From Acutalibacter muris (GTDB taxonomy: Bacteria > Bacillota > Clostridia > Oscillospirales > Acutalibacteraceae), in NCBI RefSeq assembly GCF_002201475.1, contig NZ_CP021422.1, positions 248,001 through 312,000 of the forward strand: DNA of 64,000 nucleotides, read 5' to 3'. The notes below the pieces were generated by a model, which saw only the letters and a program-made list of their open reading frames with translations, was not told the DNA's origin and made no database searches. Position 1 is the first letter of the stretch; the number at the start of each line of letters is the position of its first letter. Both the position numbers and the translations under genes were made by a program. Positions 30,541 to 40,373 of the stretch are shown piece after piece.

Positions 30541-33500
30541 ATGAGGTCAATTTTTTCAGCCCTCTCCCGCTCTCCCGAATACGTTCAGCTGCAAAGAGCG
30601 CTTAGCTCCGGGGACACCCCTGCCGTGGCGGCGGGAGTGTCCGGGGTGCACAAATGCGTACTGACTGCGGGGCTCATGAAGGGTTCCGGCAAAAGGGCTC
30701 TTGTTGTCGCCGCCGACGAGGCGGAGGCCCAGCGCTTTACCGAGGACTTGAAGAGCCTGGGACTTAACCCGGCAAATTACCCTCTGAGGGACTTTAACTT
30801 CCGGGACTCCGCCGTGTCCTCCCACGAATATGAGCGCCAGCGCTTACGGGCCCTCTCCCGGCTTCGTGACGGCTCCTGCGACTGCATTGTAAGCTGTATA
30901 GACGCGGCACTGCAGCTCACTCTGGGCCCGGAGGAGCTGGACCGGCGGTTATTCACTTTAAGCTCCGGCCAGGCCCTTTCCATAGACCAGCTTTTATCCG
31001 CCCTTACCTCCTGCGGCTATACCCGGGAGGACCAGATAGAGGGCCCGGGCCAGTTCAGCCGCCGGGGCGGGATAGTGGACTTTTTCTCCCCCAATGCCCC
31101 GCTGCCGGTGCGGGTGGAGTTCTGGGGGGACGAGATAGACTCTATCTCCAGCTTCGACCCCGCCACCCAGCGGCGCACGGACCCACTCCCGGAGGTCACC
31201 CTTGCCCCCTGCACGGAGGTGATACCTCAGAACCGCGCCGCGCTTATAAAGAGGATAGAGGCCCTCTCGAAGTCCCTCAGGGGCAAGAGGGCCCCCAAGG
31301 CCAAAGAGATACTTATGGCCGAAGCCCAAAAGCTTGCTGACGGCCTTAGTATTGGGTGTATGGACAAATATCTCCCGCTGGTGTACGAGCGCCCGGCCAC
31401 GCTGTTCGACTACTTCAACGAAAGGGACAGCTTGATTGTTTTCTCAGAGGGCACAAGATTAAAGGAGCGGGTGAGGACAACCCTGGTCCAGTGGTCCGAG
31501 GACCTGACCTCATATCTTGAGGACGGGCTGCTCTGCAAGGGGCTGGACAAATATTCCGAGACCTGGGAGTATGCTCTCTCGCAGGCCCAGCGGGCGCCCA
31601 GCTTCTTTATGGACGTGTTCGCCCGGGGCACCTATGAGATACCCACCAAAACCCTTGTGAACATCACCGTCCGGCAGTTCCCGGCCTGGGGCGGCGGGGT
31701 CCAGCTTTTGCAGGAGGACCTTTCGGCCCTGCTCAGGCAGGGGCGGGCCTGCGTGGTGCTTTCGGGCACGGAGCGGGCGGGCAAGGCCCTTGCGGAGGAC
31801 TTAAAGCAGTCGGGACTTCCGGCGGCGTATATTGAGGACCCCTCCACCGCCGCGAAGGGCACCGTGACGGTGGTGCCGGGCTCCCTTTCGGCGGGCTTCG
31901 ACTGGCCGGACGCGGACTTTGCCCTTATTTCCCGAGGAAGGATAGCCGCCGGGGCCGCCGTAAAAAAGATAAAGAAGAATAAGAACGCCAGGGAGATCTC
32001 CAGCCTGTCGGAGCTCTCTCCCGGGGATTACGTGGTACACGCCACCCACGGCATCGGCGTATTTGAGGGCATCCATAAGGTGGAGATGAACGGCATTGAG
32101 AAGGACTATATACTGATACGCTATGCGCGCAACGACTCTTTATACGTGCCGGTTACCCAGCTTGATATGGTATCGAAGTATATCGGCCCCAGGGAGGACT
32201 CCGGCATAAGGCTCAGCAGATTGGGCGGCGCGGACTGGCAGCAGAAAAAGCAGCGGGTCCGTGCGGCGGTAAAGAATATAGCCAAGGAGCTTATAGAGCT
32301 CTACGCCAAGCGTATGCAGCAGGAGGGCTTCCCCTTCCCGGAGGACGGGGAATGGCAGCGGGACTTTGAGAGCCGGTTCGAGTTCGAGGAGACCGACGAC
32401 CAGCTGCGCTGTGTGGGAGAAATAAAATCCGACATGGAGCGCGCCGTGCCCATGGACCGGCTCTTATGCGGGGACGTGGGTTTTGGCAAGACCGAGGTGG
32501 CGCTGCGGGCGGCGTTCAAGTGTGTGACCGGGGGCAAGCAGTGCGCGATCTTGGTGCCCACCACCATTCTCGCCTGGCAGCATTACCAGACCATTTTAAG
32601 ACGCATGGAGGGCTTTCCCATTGACGTGGGGCTTCTCTCCCGGTTCAGAAGCCCCAAGCAGCAGGAGGAAACTTTAAAGCGTCTGAAGCGCGGGGCCGTG
32701 GATATAGTGGTGGGCACCCACAGGCTGGTGTCAAAGGACGTGAAGTTCAAGGACCTGGGGCTGGTGATAATCGACGAGGAGCAGCGCTTCGGCGTGGCAC
32801 AGAAGGAAAAGCTGAAGGCACTTTGCAGCCGGGCGGACGTGCTGACCCTCTCGGCCACACCTATTCCCCGGACCCTTAACATGGCCCTGTCGGGTATCCG
32901 CGATATGTCGGTGATAGAGGAGGCCCCACAGGACCGGCACCCGGTGCAGACCTATGTGATGGAGCACGACAACGGCGTGATATGTGACGCCATCAGAAGG
33001 GAGCTCCGGCGCGGCGGGCAGGTGTACTATCTCCATAACGACACCGCCTCCATCTCCCGCACGGCGGCAAGGCTCCAGGAGGCCATACCCGAAGCGAGGG
33101 TGGGCTTCGGCCACGGGAAGATGGACGAGGAGGAGCTAAGCGAAGTCTGGCGGCAGCTTCTGGACCATGAGATAGATATTTTGGTGTGCACGACCATTAT
33201 AGAGACCGGCGTGGACGTGCCCAGCGCCAACACCCTTATAATAGAAAACGCGGACCGGATGGGCCTTTCACAGCTTCACCAGCTCCGGGGCCGGGTGGGC
33301 AGAAGCTCCAGAAGGGCTTACGCTTACCTCACCTATACCCCCAATAAGTCCCTGCAGGAGATAGCCCAGAAGCGGCTCTCGGCCATAAGGGAGTTTACGG
33401 AGTTCGGCTCGGGCTTCAAGATAGCCATGCGGGACCTGGAGATACGGGGCGCGGGCAATGTGCTGGGCGGGGAGCAGCACGGCCATATGGAGGCCGTGGG

Positions 33501-34008
33501 TTATGATATGTACGTGAAGCTTTTAAACGAGGCCGTCAGCCTTATGAAGGGCGAGGAGGTAAAGGCCCCGGTGGACGAGGGCTGCACGGTGGATATGCAG
33601 GTTTCGGCCCATATTCCCGAGGACTATATCGAGAGCATAGACCTGCGCCTGGAGGTCTACCGCAGGATAGCCGGGATTCAGGACCAGGAGGACGCTTTAG
33701 ACGTGACCGACGAGCTCATCGACCGCTTTGGAGAGCCGCCCGAAGCTGTCAGGGGGCTTATAGAGATAGCTCTGCTCCGGGGCAGGGCGGCGTGGCTGGG
33801 CATAAACGAGATAAAGCAGCAGAACGACTCCCTGCTTCTGTACCAGCGCGAGGTGGACATGGCCCAGGTGGAGCGGCTCATAAAGGCCATGAACGGCCAG
33901 GTGATGGTCAGCGCCGGCAGCAAGCCCTATCTCAGCGTGAAGCTGGGGGGGGCTCCTCCTCTTGAGGTCCTTTCAAGGGTTTTAAAAATCATGGGGGAAA
34001 ATGAGTAG
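30541..34008 (+). CDS. mfd: Transcription-repair coupling factor Mfd
   Basis: The 1,155-residue translocase removes RNA polymerase stalled at DNA damage and recruits UvrA. The N-terminal part is UvrB-like (YTREDQIEGPGQFSRRGGIV and FWGDEIDSISSFDP). The RNA polymerase interaction domain is around LSPGDYVVHATHGIGVFEGI. The RecG-like motor has Walker A GDVGFGKTEVALRAAF, the DEEQ box and VLTLSATPIPRTLNMALSG. LIIENADRMGLSQLHQLRGR and VGRSSRRAYAYLTY follow, then the TRCF domain. Length is typical. It shares the pth transcript. Confidence 0.97.
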   Translation: MRSIFSALSRSPEYVQLQRALSSGDTPAVAAGVSGVHKCVLTAGLMKGSGKRALVVAADEAEAQRFTEDLKSLGLNPANYPLRDFNFRDSAVSSHEYERQRLRALSRLRDGSCDCIVSCIDAALQLTLGPEELDRRLFTLSSGQALSIDQLLSALTSCGYTREDQIEGPGQFSRRGGIVDFFSPNAPLPVRVEFWGDEIDSISSFDPATQRRTDPLPEVTLAPCTEVIPQNRAALIKRIEALSKSLRGKRAPKAKEILMAEAQKLADGLSIGCMDKYLPLVYERPATLFDYFNERDSLIVFSEGTRLKERVRTTLVQWSEDLTSYLEDGLLCKGLDKYSETWEYALSQAQRAPSFFMDVFARGTYEIPTKTLVNITVRQFPAWGGGVQLLQEDLSALLRQGRACVVLSGTERAGKALAEDLKQSGLPAAYIEDPSTAAKGTVTVVPGSLSAGFDWPDADFALISRGRIAAGAAVKKIKKNKNAREISSLSELSPGDYVVHATHGIGVFEGIHKVEMNGIEKDYILIRYARNDSLYVPVTQLDMVSKYIGPREDSGIRLSRLGGADWQQKKQRVRAAVKNIAKELIELYAKRMQQEGFPFPEDGEWQRDFESRFEFEETDDQLRCVGEIKSDMERAVPMDRLLCGDVGFGKTEVALRAAFKCVTGGKQCAILVPTTILAWQHYQTILRRMEGFPIDVGLLSRFRSPKQQEETLKRLKRGAVDIVVGTHRLVSKDVKFKDLGLVIIDEEQRFGVAQKEKLKALCSRADVLTLSATPIPRTLNMALSGIRDMSVIEEAPQDRHPVQTYVMEHDNGVICDAIRRELRRGGQVYYLHNDTASISRTAARLQEAIPEARVGFGHGKMDEEELSEVWRQLLDHEIDILVCTTIIETGVDVPSANTLIIENADRMGLSQLHQLRGRVGRSSRRAYAYLTYTPNKSLQEIAQKRLSAIREFTEFGSGFKIAMRDLEIRGAGNVLGGEQHGHMEAVGYDMYVKLLNEAVSLMKGEEVKAPVDEGCTVDMQVSAHIPEDYIESIDLRLEVYRRIAGIQDQEDALDVTDELIDRFGEPPEAVRGLIEIALLRGRAAWLGINEIKQQNDSLLLYQREVDMAQVERLIKAMNGQVMVSAGSKPYLSVKLGGAPPLEVLSRVLKIMGENE

Positions 34009-34034
34009 ACATTTGCGAAGTTTTGCGGTATAAT
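34006..34034 (+). promoter_or_regulatory. Promoter overlapping the mfd stop codon
   Basis: TAGACA (34006-34011) includes the mfd stop; TATAAT lies at 34029-34034 after 17 bases. It serves the lipoprotein gene at 34108. Confidence 0.7.
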
Positions 34035-34107
34035 AGGGGAGTTCCAGTTTGATTTCAGGAAAAAGCAGGCTTTTTGCGGCCTGTTTAAAAGAAAGGACAG
34101 TGTATCT

Positions 34108-35271
34108 ATGACAAAAATTTTCAAGCGCGCCGCCGCCGGGGTAATGGCCCTGGCCATGTGCGCGGGCCTTACCGGCTGCTACAGCGAGAACAAGACATGG
34201 GCCGTAAAGTCCGGGGACAGCACCCTGCCCATTGGCGGATACATCTACTACCTCTCCAGCGCCTACTCCGAGGCCGCCGGGAAGGTGGGTACGGGCAGCG
34301 AGGTGCTGAAGGCCGACCTGGACGGACAGAGCGCCACGGAGTGGGTAAAGTCCAAGGCCATGGACTATCTCTATTCCTACTGCTACGTGAACCAGAAGTT
34401 CAACGAGCTGGGCCTTGCTCTCGACGAGGAGGAGCTGGACTCTGTGGATTACGTCACAGACAGTATGTGGAGCTATTACAGAGAGCCCTTCGAGAATATG
34501 GGCATCGCCGAGAGCTCCTTTGAGGAGGCCTACTCCGTCTATAACGCCAAGCTCTCAAAGCTTCTGGGCGTGATGTACGGCAAGGGCGGCGAGATGGAGC
34601 TCTCCGAGGAGGAAATGCACGACTACTACACCGAAGAATACGTGTACTACCGTTACATGTCCGTGGGCCTTACCACCACCGACGAGGAGGGCAACTCCAC
34701 AGACATGGACGACGACGAAAAGGCCGGTATCAAGGAATATCTTGAGGACCAGGCAGAGCTTGTAAACAGCGGCCGCGCGGACCTTGATACCGTCTCCGGC
34801 AACTACTCCGCCCTGCACGGCACAGAGCCCGACCTGAACGCGCCCATGGCCTATAAGCGGGACAACCTCAGCAGCGTCTTTACCGACGCGCTGGAGCCCC
34901 TGAAGAACGGCGGGGCCGCCTTTGCGGAGACCACCACTAGGTACTATATTGTACAGAGGCTGGATATAGAGGAGGACTTCAAGGCGCTCATAGAGGACGA
35001 GTCCCGGGTTACGGGCCTTCTCACTGAGATGAAGGCGGAGGACTTCTCCCAGTACACCATTGACCAGGGCAGGACTATGGACGTCGAGATAAACCAGAGC
35101 GCCATAAACGGCATAAATCCCTCGAAGGTGGCGAACGTCATGGGCAAGAACGGCGTTTCCTCCGCAGAAAGCTCTGAAAGCTCCGGCGGGGCGAGCTCAC
35201 AGACTGAGAGCTCCGAGAGTTCCGAGAGTTCTGCAAGCTCTGAAAGCGCAGAGAGCTCAGAAAGCGAATAA
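34108..35271 (+). CDS. PrsA/SurA-like lipoprotein foldase
   Basis: The 387-residue lipoprotein has a signal peptide ending in LTGC (cysteine 24). A SurA_N-like helical domain follows, with conserved YLYSYCYVNQKFNELGLALD. A central region may be a degenerate parvulin. The last 45 residues are almost only Ser, Glu and Ala. Proteins with this layout help fold secreted proteins outside the membrane, and they often follow mfd. No clear parvulin active site is visible, so isomerase activity is doubtful. AAAGAAAGGA precedes the ATG. Confidence 0.75.
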   Translation: MTKIFKRAAAGVMALAMCAGLTGCYSENKTWAVKSGDSTLPIGGYIYYLSSAYSEAAGKVGTGSEVLKADLDGQSATEWVKSKAMDYLYSYCYVNQKFNELGLALDEEELDSVDYVTDSMWSYYREPFENMGIAESSFEEAYSVYNAKLSKLLGVMYGKGGEMELSEEEMHDYYTEEYVYYRYMSVGLTTTDEEGNSTDMDDDEKAGIKEYLEDQAELVNSGRADLDTVSGNYSALHGTEPDLNAPMAYKRDNLSSVFTDALEPLKNGGAAFAETTTRYYIVQRLDIEEDFKALIEDESRVTGLLTEMKAEDFSQYTIDQGRTMDVEINQSAINGINPSKVANVMGKNGVSSAESSESSGGASSQTESSESSESSASSESAESSESE

Positions 35272-35281
35272 AAAATATTTA

Positions 35282-35327
35282 AGCCCGCCGCAGGAGGGAG
35301 AGCCCCCTTGCGGCGGAGCTTTTTTTG
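35282..35327 (+). terminator. Rho-independent terminator
   Basis: GCCCGCCGCA and TGCGGCGGAGC form a long GC-rich stem followed by seven T residues, ending the lipoprotein unit. Confidence 0.8.
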
Positions 35328-35407
35328 CTCTATATTGTCGTTTCTCTGCCCAGGGGAACAGCGCATAGTGTTATTGAATTTTTAACCTCTTTTTTGGAAT
35401 TTTAGTT

Positions 35408-35436
35408 TTGACATTTGGGAATATAAGGGGTATAAT
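35408..35436 (+). promoter_or_regulatory. Consensus promoter of the V-ATPase operon
   Basis: TTGACA (35408-35413) and TATAAT (35431-35436) are separated by 17 bases. The leader is about 90 bases. It is the only clear promoter for the nine downstream genes. Confidence 0.85.
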
Positions 35437-35532
35437 ATCCTTGTGTCTGTGTGCCTATAATTTATAGGGGCGCACAGTGCAACCTTATATTATCAAAACT
35501 ACATTGAGGCTATCAGCAGGAGGTGAAGAAGT

Positions 35533-35850
35533 TTGGCGAAAGAGACCATGCAGGCCATCAGTGATGCCGAGCTAAAAGCGCGCAACACGGTGCTGCATGC
35601 CAAGGAAGAAGGCGAAAGGATCACTGCCGAGGCCGAATCCCAGGGCGCAGAAGCCCTGAAGGCCGCCGCCAAGGAGGCCCGCAAAAAGGCCGATGTGCTC
35701 TGCGGCGTAGCCCGGGCGGACGCAGAGAAGACCCGCGCCGCCGTCCGGGAGCAGACCCTCGCTTTACAGGAGGAGCTGCGCAAGTCCGCCGGGGCGAACG
35801 GCGCCCGGGTGGCAGAGGAGATCCGCAAAATCGTTTTGGGCAAGGCCTAA
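35533..35850 (+). CDS. V-type ATP synthase subunit H/G (peripheral stalk)
   Basis: The 105-residue protein is an almost continuous charged coiled coil (AKEEGERITAEAESQGAEAL and KEARKKADVLCGVARADAEK), as expected for the G/H stalk subunit that pairs with subunit E. TTG 35533 is used as start with AGGAGGTG nine bases upstream; the first ATG is five codons later and lacks a site. It is first in the operon, a usual position. Confidence 0.8.
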   Translation: MAKETMQAISDAELKARNTVLHAKEEGERITAEAESQGAEALKAAAKEARKKADVLCGVARADAEKTRAAVREQTLALQEELRKSAGANGARVAEEIRKIVLGKA

Positions 35851-35867
35851 AGGAGGTTCGATGCAGA

Positions 35868-37892
35868 ATGGCGGTAGTGGAAATGAAGCGCATACATGTG
35901 TACGCGCTGAAGAACAACCGCAAAAAAATCCTTGAGATGCTGCAGCGCAGAGCCGCCGTACAGGTCAGCTTTCCCAAAGAGACCGGCGAGGAACTGAACG
36001 ACGGCCCCTTCGCCAAGACGGATACGGCCTCTGCCAGGCAGACATTCGAGAAAAACGCTCAGCTCATCAGCTCCGCTGTGGAGGTGCTGGATACCTACGC
36101 CTCCTTTAAAAAGCCCATGCTTTCCATGCTTGAGGGAAGAAAGAGCATAGGCGTTAGAGAGTATGATGAGACCGCCCAAAGCGCCCCGGAGCTGACAAAA
36201 ACAGCCGGCAGGATAAGCGCCCTGGGCAAACGCATTACGGACCAGCAGGCGGAGATCGCAAGACTTGAAGCCCAGATCGACGCCTTGAAGCCCTGGAGGG
36301 GCCTGGACGTGTCTATGCGCACCATCGGTACCAATTCCACCAGCGTGTTCATCGGCTCCTTCCCCGAAGAGTTCACCGAAGGGGAGATAAAGGCCATGAT
36401 AGCACAGAGCGCCCCCGAGGTGGAGGGCGTGGAGGTGGAGGTCATAAGCACCCAGCCCCAGCAGACCTGTGTGTTCGTGGTATGCCTTGGTAAGTACGGA
36501 GTAAAGCTGGAGCCGGCCCTTCGCGGCATGGGCTTCACCTATCCCGCCGCCCCCAGCAAGACCGCCCCGCCCGAGAGAGTGAAGGAGCTAAAAGAGCGCA
36601 TCAAGGCGGCACAGGGCGAGATAGACTCCGCAAAGCAAGAGATCATGTCCTACGCCGAAAAGCGCGAGGAGCTGCTTTTCACCGCCGACTACTACACCAT
36701 GCGGGCGGATAAGTACCAGGTTCTGGGCGAGCTCTGGCAGAGCCGGCACGTGTTCTATCTCACCGGCTACGTCCCGGCCGCCCGGGCCGACGGGCTGAAG
36801 CAGGCCCTGGAGCAGAAGTACGACGCTCTGGTGGAGCTGGAAACCCCCTCTCCTGACGAGGAGCTGCCCGTAAAGCTGAAGAACGGCTTTTTTGGCGCGC
36901 CGGTCGAAGGGGTGCTGGAGGGCTACAGCCTTCCCGGCAAATGGGAGGTGGACCCCTCAAGGGTCATGTGCGTGTTCTACTACGTGCTCTTTGGCATGAT
37001 GCTCTCAGATGCGGCATACGGGTTTTTGATCTCCCTTGCCTGCGGCATCGTGCTCTTAAAGTTCAAAAACATAGAGGAGGGCCTGCGCAAGACCATGCGT
37101 ATGTTCTTCTTCTGCGGAATATCGACTATGTTCTGGGGTGTGATGTTCGGCAGCTATTTCGGCGACGCTATCCCGGTTATCACCAGGACCTTCTTCGGAA
37201 ACGAGGTAAATGTGCCGCCCCTGTGGTTCGCGCCCTTAGACGACCCCATGAGGCTTATGCTCTTTAGCTTCCTGCTGGGCATAATCCACCTGTTCGCGGG
37301 CCTTGGAATGCAGATATACCAGTATTGCCGGCGAGGAAAGTACCTGGACGCCCTGTATGACAGCGGCTTCTGGTATATGCTGGTGGGCGGCCTTATCATC
37401 GCCCTTGTGGGCAGCGATATGTTCAAGGACATGATGGGCCTTGACCTGCCCATTCCGTCTATAGTCATCACCATAGCCCTGGTGTTCGCCGCCATCGGCG
37501 CGGTGGGCATCATCGCCACCAGCGGCCGGGAGAGCCGGGGCTTCAAGCGCTTACTCAAGGGCCTTTACGGGCTCTACGGCGTGTCCAGCTGGCTGTCGGA
37601 TATTCTGTCCTATTCCCGCCTTCTGGCCCTGGGCCTTGCCACAGGCGTTATCGCCCAGGTGTTCAATATGCTGGGCACCATGGCCGGCGGCGGCGTTATC
37701 GGCGCGATACTGTTCATTCTGGTGTTCGTTATCGGCCATGTTCTCAACCTGCTCATCAACCTGCTGGGAGCATACGTACATACCAACCGCTTGCAGTACG
37801 TGGAGTTCTTCGGCAAGTTCTATGAGGGCGGCGGGCAAAAATTTGAGCCCTTCGCCGCAAATACAAAACACTTTAAGATTACGGAGGAATAA
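35868..37892 (+). CDS. V-type ATP synthase subunit I
   Basis: The 674-residue stator subunit has a soluble N-terminal half with coiled coils (residues 90-120 and 230-275). The C-terminal half has seven to eight helices, beginning VMCVFYYVLFGMMLSDAAYG. It includes SRLLALGLATGVIAQVFN, where the conserved arginine faces the proteolipid ring, and HVLNLLINLLGAYVHTNRLQ then YVEFFGKFYEGGG. It forms the ion half-channels. It follows the H/G subunit after 17 bases, with AAAGGAGG upstream. Confidence 0.95.
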   Translation: MAVVEMKRIHVYALKNNRKKILEMLQRRAAVQVSFPKETGEELNDGPFAKTDTASARQTFEKNAQLISSAVEVLDTYASFKKPMLSMLEGRKSIGVREYDETAQSAPELTKTAGRISALGKRITDQQAEIARLEAQIDALKPWRGLDVSMRTIGTNSTSVFIGSFPEEFTEGEIKAMIAQSAPEVEGVEVEVISTQPQQTCVFVVCLGKYGVKLEPALRGMGFTYPAAPSKTAPPERVKELKERIKAAQGEIDSAKQEIMSYAEKREELLFTADYYTMRADKYQVLGELWQSRHVFYLTGYVPAARADGLKQALEQKYDALVELETPSPDEELPVKLKNGFFGAPVEGVLEGYSLPGKWEVDPSRVMCVFYYVLFGMMLSDAAYGFLISLACGIVLLKFKNIEEGLRKTMRMFFFCGISTMFWGVMFGSYFGDAIPVITRTFFGNEVNVPPLWFAPLDDPMRLMLFSFLLGIIHLFAGLGMQIYQYCRRGKYLDALYDSGFWYMLVGGLIIALVGSDMFKDMMGLDLPIPSIVITIALVFAAIGAVGIIATSGRESRGFKRLLKGLYGLYGVSSWLSDILSYSRLLALGLATGVIAQVFNMLGTMAGGGVIGAILFILVFVIGHVLNLLINLLGAYVHTNRLQYVEFFGKFYEGGGQKFEPFAANTKHFKITEE

Positions 37893-38384
<492 letters not shown>

Positions 38385-38424
38385 GAATGGGCGCGGCAAT
38401 ACATAAGAGAGAGGAGGCAGATCC

Positions 38425-39036
38425 ATGACCGGACTGGAATCCATTTTAAGCCAGATAGCCGGTGACGGCCAGAAGGAAGCAGAAGAGATTCTTGAGGAGG
38501 CCAGAAAAAAGGCCGGCGAGATCTCCGAGGGCTTCAAGGAAAAGGGCGCCGAGCAGGTGCGCGCGATCCTGAAGGACGGCGAGCGCCAGGCCCAGGACCT
38601 CCGCGACAGGGCCAAGTCCGCTGCGGAGCTGGAGCAGAGAAACCAGATGCTGGTGTTTAAGCAGCAGCTTATCGGCGAGACCGTGGACGCCGCCCGGAGG
38701 ACCTTTGAGGAGGCCCCCGACGGCGAGTATTTCGACACCCTTCTGGCCCTTTACACCCGCTTTGCCCGGGAGGGCCAGGGCGAGCTGCACCTGAACGCGA
38801 GGGACCTTGAGCGGCTGCCGGACGACTTCCTGTCCCGTATGCGCAAGGCGGTCCCCGGGGCGCAGGTGACCATCTCCCCAAAGGCCCACGACGTTGAGAG
38901 CGGTTTCCTGCTGGTATACGGCGGCGTCGATATCAACTGCACCTTCCGGGCCATTTTCGAGGACGCCTATGAGGAGCTGAGGGATACGGCGGGCAGGCTG
39001 CTGTTCAGCAGCCAAGCTGCTGCCCCGACGGCATGA
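38425..39036 (+). CDS. V-type ATP synthase subunit E (peripheral stalk)
   Basis: The 203-residue protein has an N-terminal coiled coil (AEEILEEARKKAGEISEGFK) and a C-terminal alpha/beta domain (VTISPKAHDVESGFLLVYGG then VDINCTFRAIFEDAYEELRD), the usual form of subunit E, which pairs with H/G. AGAGAGGAGG precedes the ATG. Confidence 0.92.
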   Translation: MTGLESILSQIAGDGQKEAEEILEEARKKAGEISEGFKEKGAEQVRAILKDGERQAQDLRDRAKSAAELEQRNQMLVFKQQLIGETVDAARRTFEEAPDGEYFDTLLALYTRFAREGQGELHLNARDLERLPDDFLSRMRKAVPGAQVTISPKAHDVESGFLLVYGGVDINCTFRAIFEDAYEELRDTAGRLLFSSQAAAPTA

Positions 39037-39064
39037 GTACGCAGGGAGAAAGGAAACTGCCTCT

Positions 39065-40027
39065 ATGACTGAAGAATACATCTACGCGGTGGCGAGGGTG
39101 CGCTCCAGGGAGCTCAGTCTTCTCAGCCGCCAGGACGTGGACCAGCTGATGGCCTGCAGGACCTATGGCGAGTGCCTCAGGACATTATCAGACAAGGGCT
39201 GGGGCGGCGGCGACCTCTCTGCGGAGGCTGTTCTTGCCGGCGAGGAGGAAAAGACCTGGGCCTTCATCCACGAGCTGACGGACGACCTGACGCCCTTTAA
39301 CGTGCTTTTATACCCCACCGACTATAACAACCTGAAGGCCGCCATTAAAACGGTGGTCACCGGAGTGGAGCCCCACGACGTGTTCCTGCCCGGCGGGGCC
39401 GTTGACCCCCAGGTGATGCTCCGCTGTGTCAGGGAGGGCGATTTTTCCGACCTTCCCGAGACCATGGCGGCGGCCGCCGACGAGGCCTATCACACTCTGC
39501 TTGAGACCCAGGACGGCCAGCTCTGCGACGTGATACTTGATAAGGCCTGCCTTGTGGACCTGCTGCGCTGCGGCCGGGAGAGCGGGGTGGATATCCTTCG
39601 GGATTACGCCGAGCTGACAGTGGCCATCTCCGACATCAAGATAGCTGTGCGCGCCTGCAAAACCGGCAAGAGCCGCGCGTTTTTAGAGTCCGCGCTGGTC
39701 CCCTGCGGGACTTTGGACGCGGTTTCCCTGGCGGCAGCGGCCTGCAAGAGCCTTGAGGAACTGTTCGGCTATCTTACGGTAACGCCCTACGGCGAGGCCG
39801 CGGAGAAGCTTCGGGAGTCCTACTCCGCCTTTGAAAAATACTGCGACGACAGGGTTATGGACCTTATCAAGGAGCAGAAGATGAACCCCTTCACCGTGGG
39901 ACCCCTTTTCGCCTATGTGCTGGCGAGGAGGAACGAAATAAACACCGTGCGGATCATACTCTCCGGCAAGTTAAACGAGCTGGACGACGGCATGGTCCGG
40001 GAAAGACTGAGGGATATGTATGTATAA
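39065..40027 (+). CDS. V-type ATP synthase subunit C (central stalk, AC39 type)
   Basis: The 320-residue helical protein MTEEYIYAVARVRSRELSLL, with LYPTDYNNLKAAIKTVVTGV and EINTVRIILSGKLNELDDGM, fits the vATP-synt_AC39 family. This subunit connects the rotor stalk to the K ring. Its 3' end overlaps the start of subunit F by eight bases. Confidence 0.92.
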   Translation: MTEEYIYAVARVRSRELSLLSRQDVDQLMACRTYGECLRTLSDKGWGGGDLSAEAVLAGEEEKTWAFIHELTDDLTPFNVLLYPTDYNNLKAAIKTVVTGVEPHDVFLPGGAVDPQVMLRCVREGDFSDLPETMAAAADEAYHTLLETQDGQLCDVILDKACLVDLLRCGRESGVDILRDYAELTVAISDIKIAVRACKTGKSRAFLESALVPCGTLDAVSLAAAACKSLEELFGYLTVTPYGEAAEKLRESYSAFEKYCDDRVMDLIKEQKMNPFTVGPLFAYVLARRNEINTVRIILSGKLNELDDGMVRERLRDMYV

Positions 40028-40340
40028 GATTGCAGTTTTGGGCGACCGCGACAGCATCTACGGCTTCGCGGCCCTGGGGCTGGAGGTATTCCCGGTCCAA
40101 AGCGGCGACGAGGGCGCCCATACCCTCCGGCGGCTCTCAGAGCAGGACTACGCCGTGGTGTATATTACCGAGGCCCTGGCCAAGGAGATACCGGGGGAGC
40201 TTGACCGCTGCCGGGAGAGCCTTATGCCCGCCGTTATCCCCATACCGGGGGTGCACGGAAACACCGGGTACGGCATCGACATGGTGAAGCGCTCGGTGGA
40301 GCAGGCCGTGGGCTCTGACATCATTTTCAACGGCAACTAA
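40020..40340 (+). CDS. V-type ATP synthase subunit F
   Basis: The 106-residue protein MYKIAVLGDRDSIYGFAALG, with YAVVYITEALAKEIP and IPIPGVHGNTGYGIDMVKRS, is a clear subunit F, the small rotor subunit that modulates ATP hydrolysis. It overlaps the preceding gene, which shows coupled translation. Confidence 0.93.
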   Translation: MYKIAVLGDRDSIYGFAALGLEVFPVQSGDEGAHTLRRLSEQDYAVVYITEALAKEIPGELDRCRESLMPAVIPIPGVHGNTGYGIDMVKRSVEQAVGSDIIFNGN

Positions 40341-40373
40341 AAAATAATACGAGAAAAAAGGTGATCGGTAAAC

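Noticed and set aside
35160..35268. Repeated Ser/Glu codons as a possible CRISPR or satellite array
   Set aside because: They encode the low-complexity tail of the lipoprotein in frame and have no uniform spacer-repeat structure. No CRISPR array was seen anywhere in the window.
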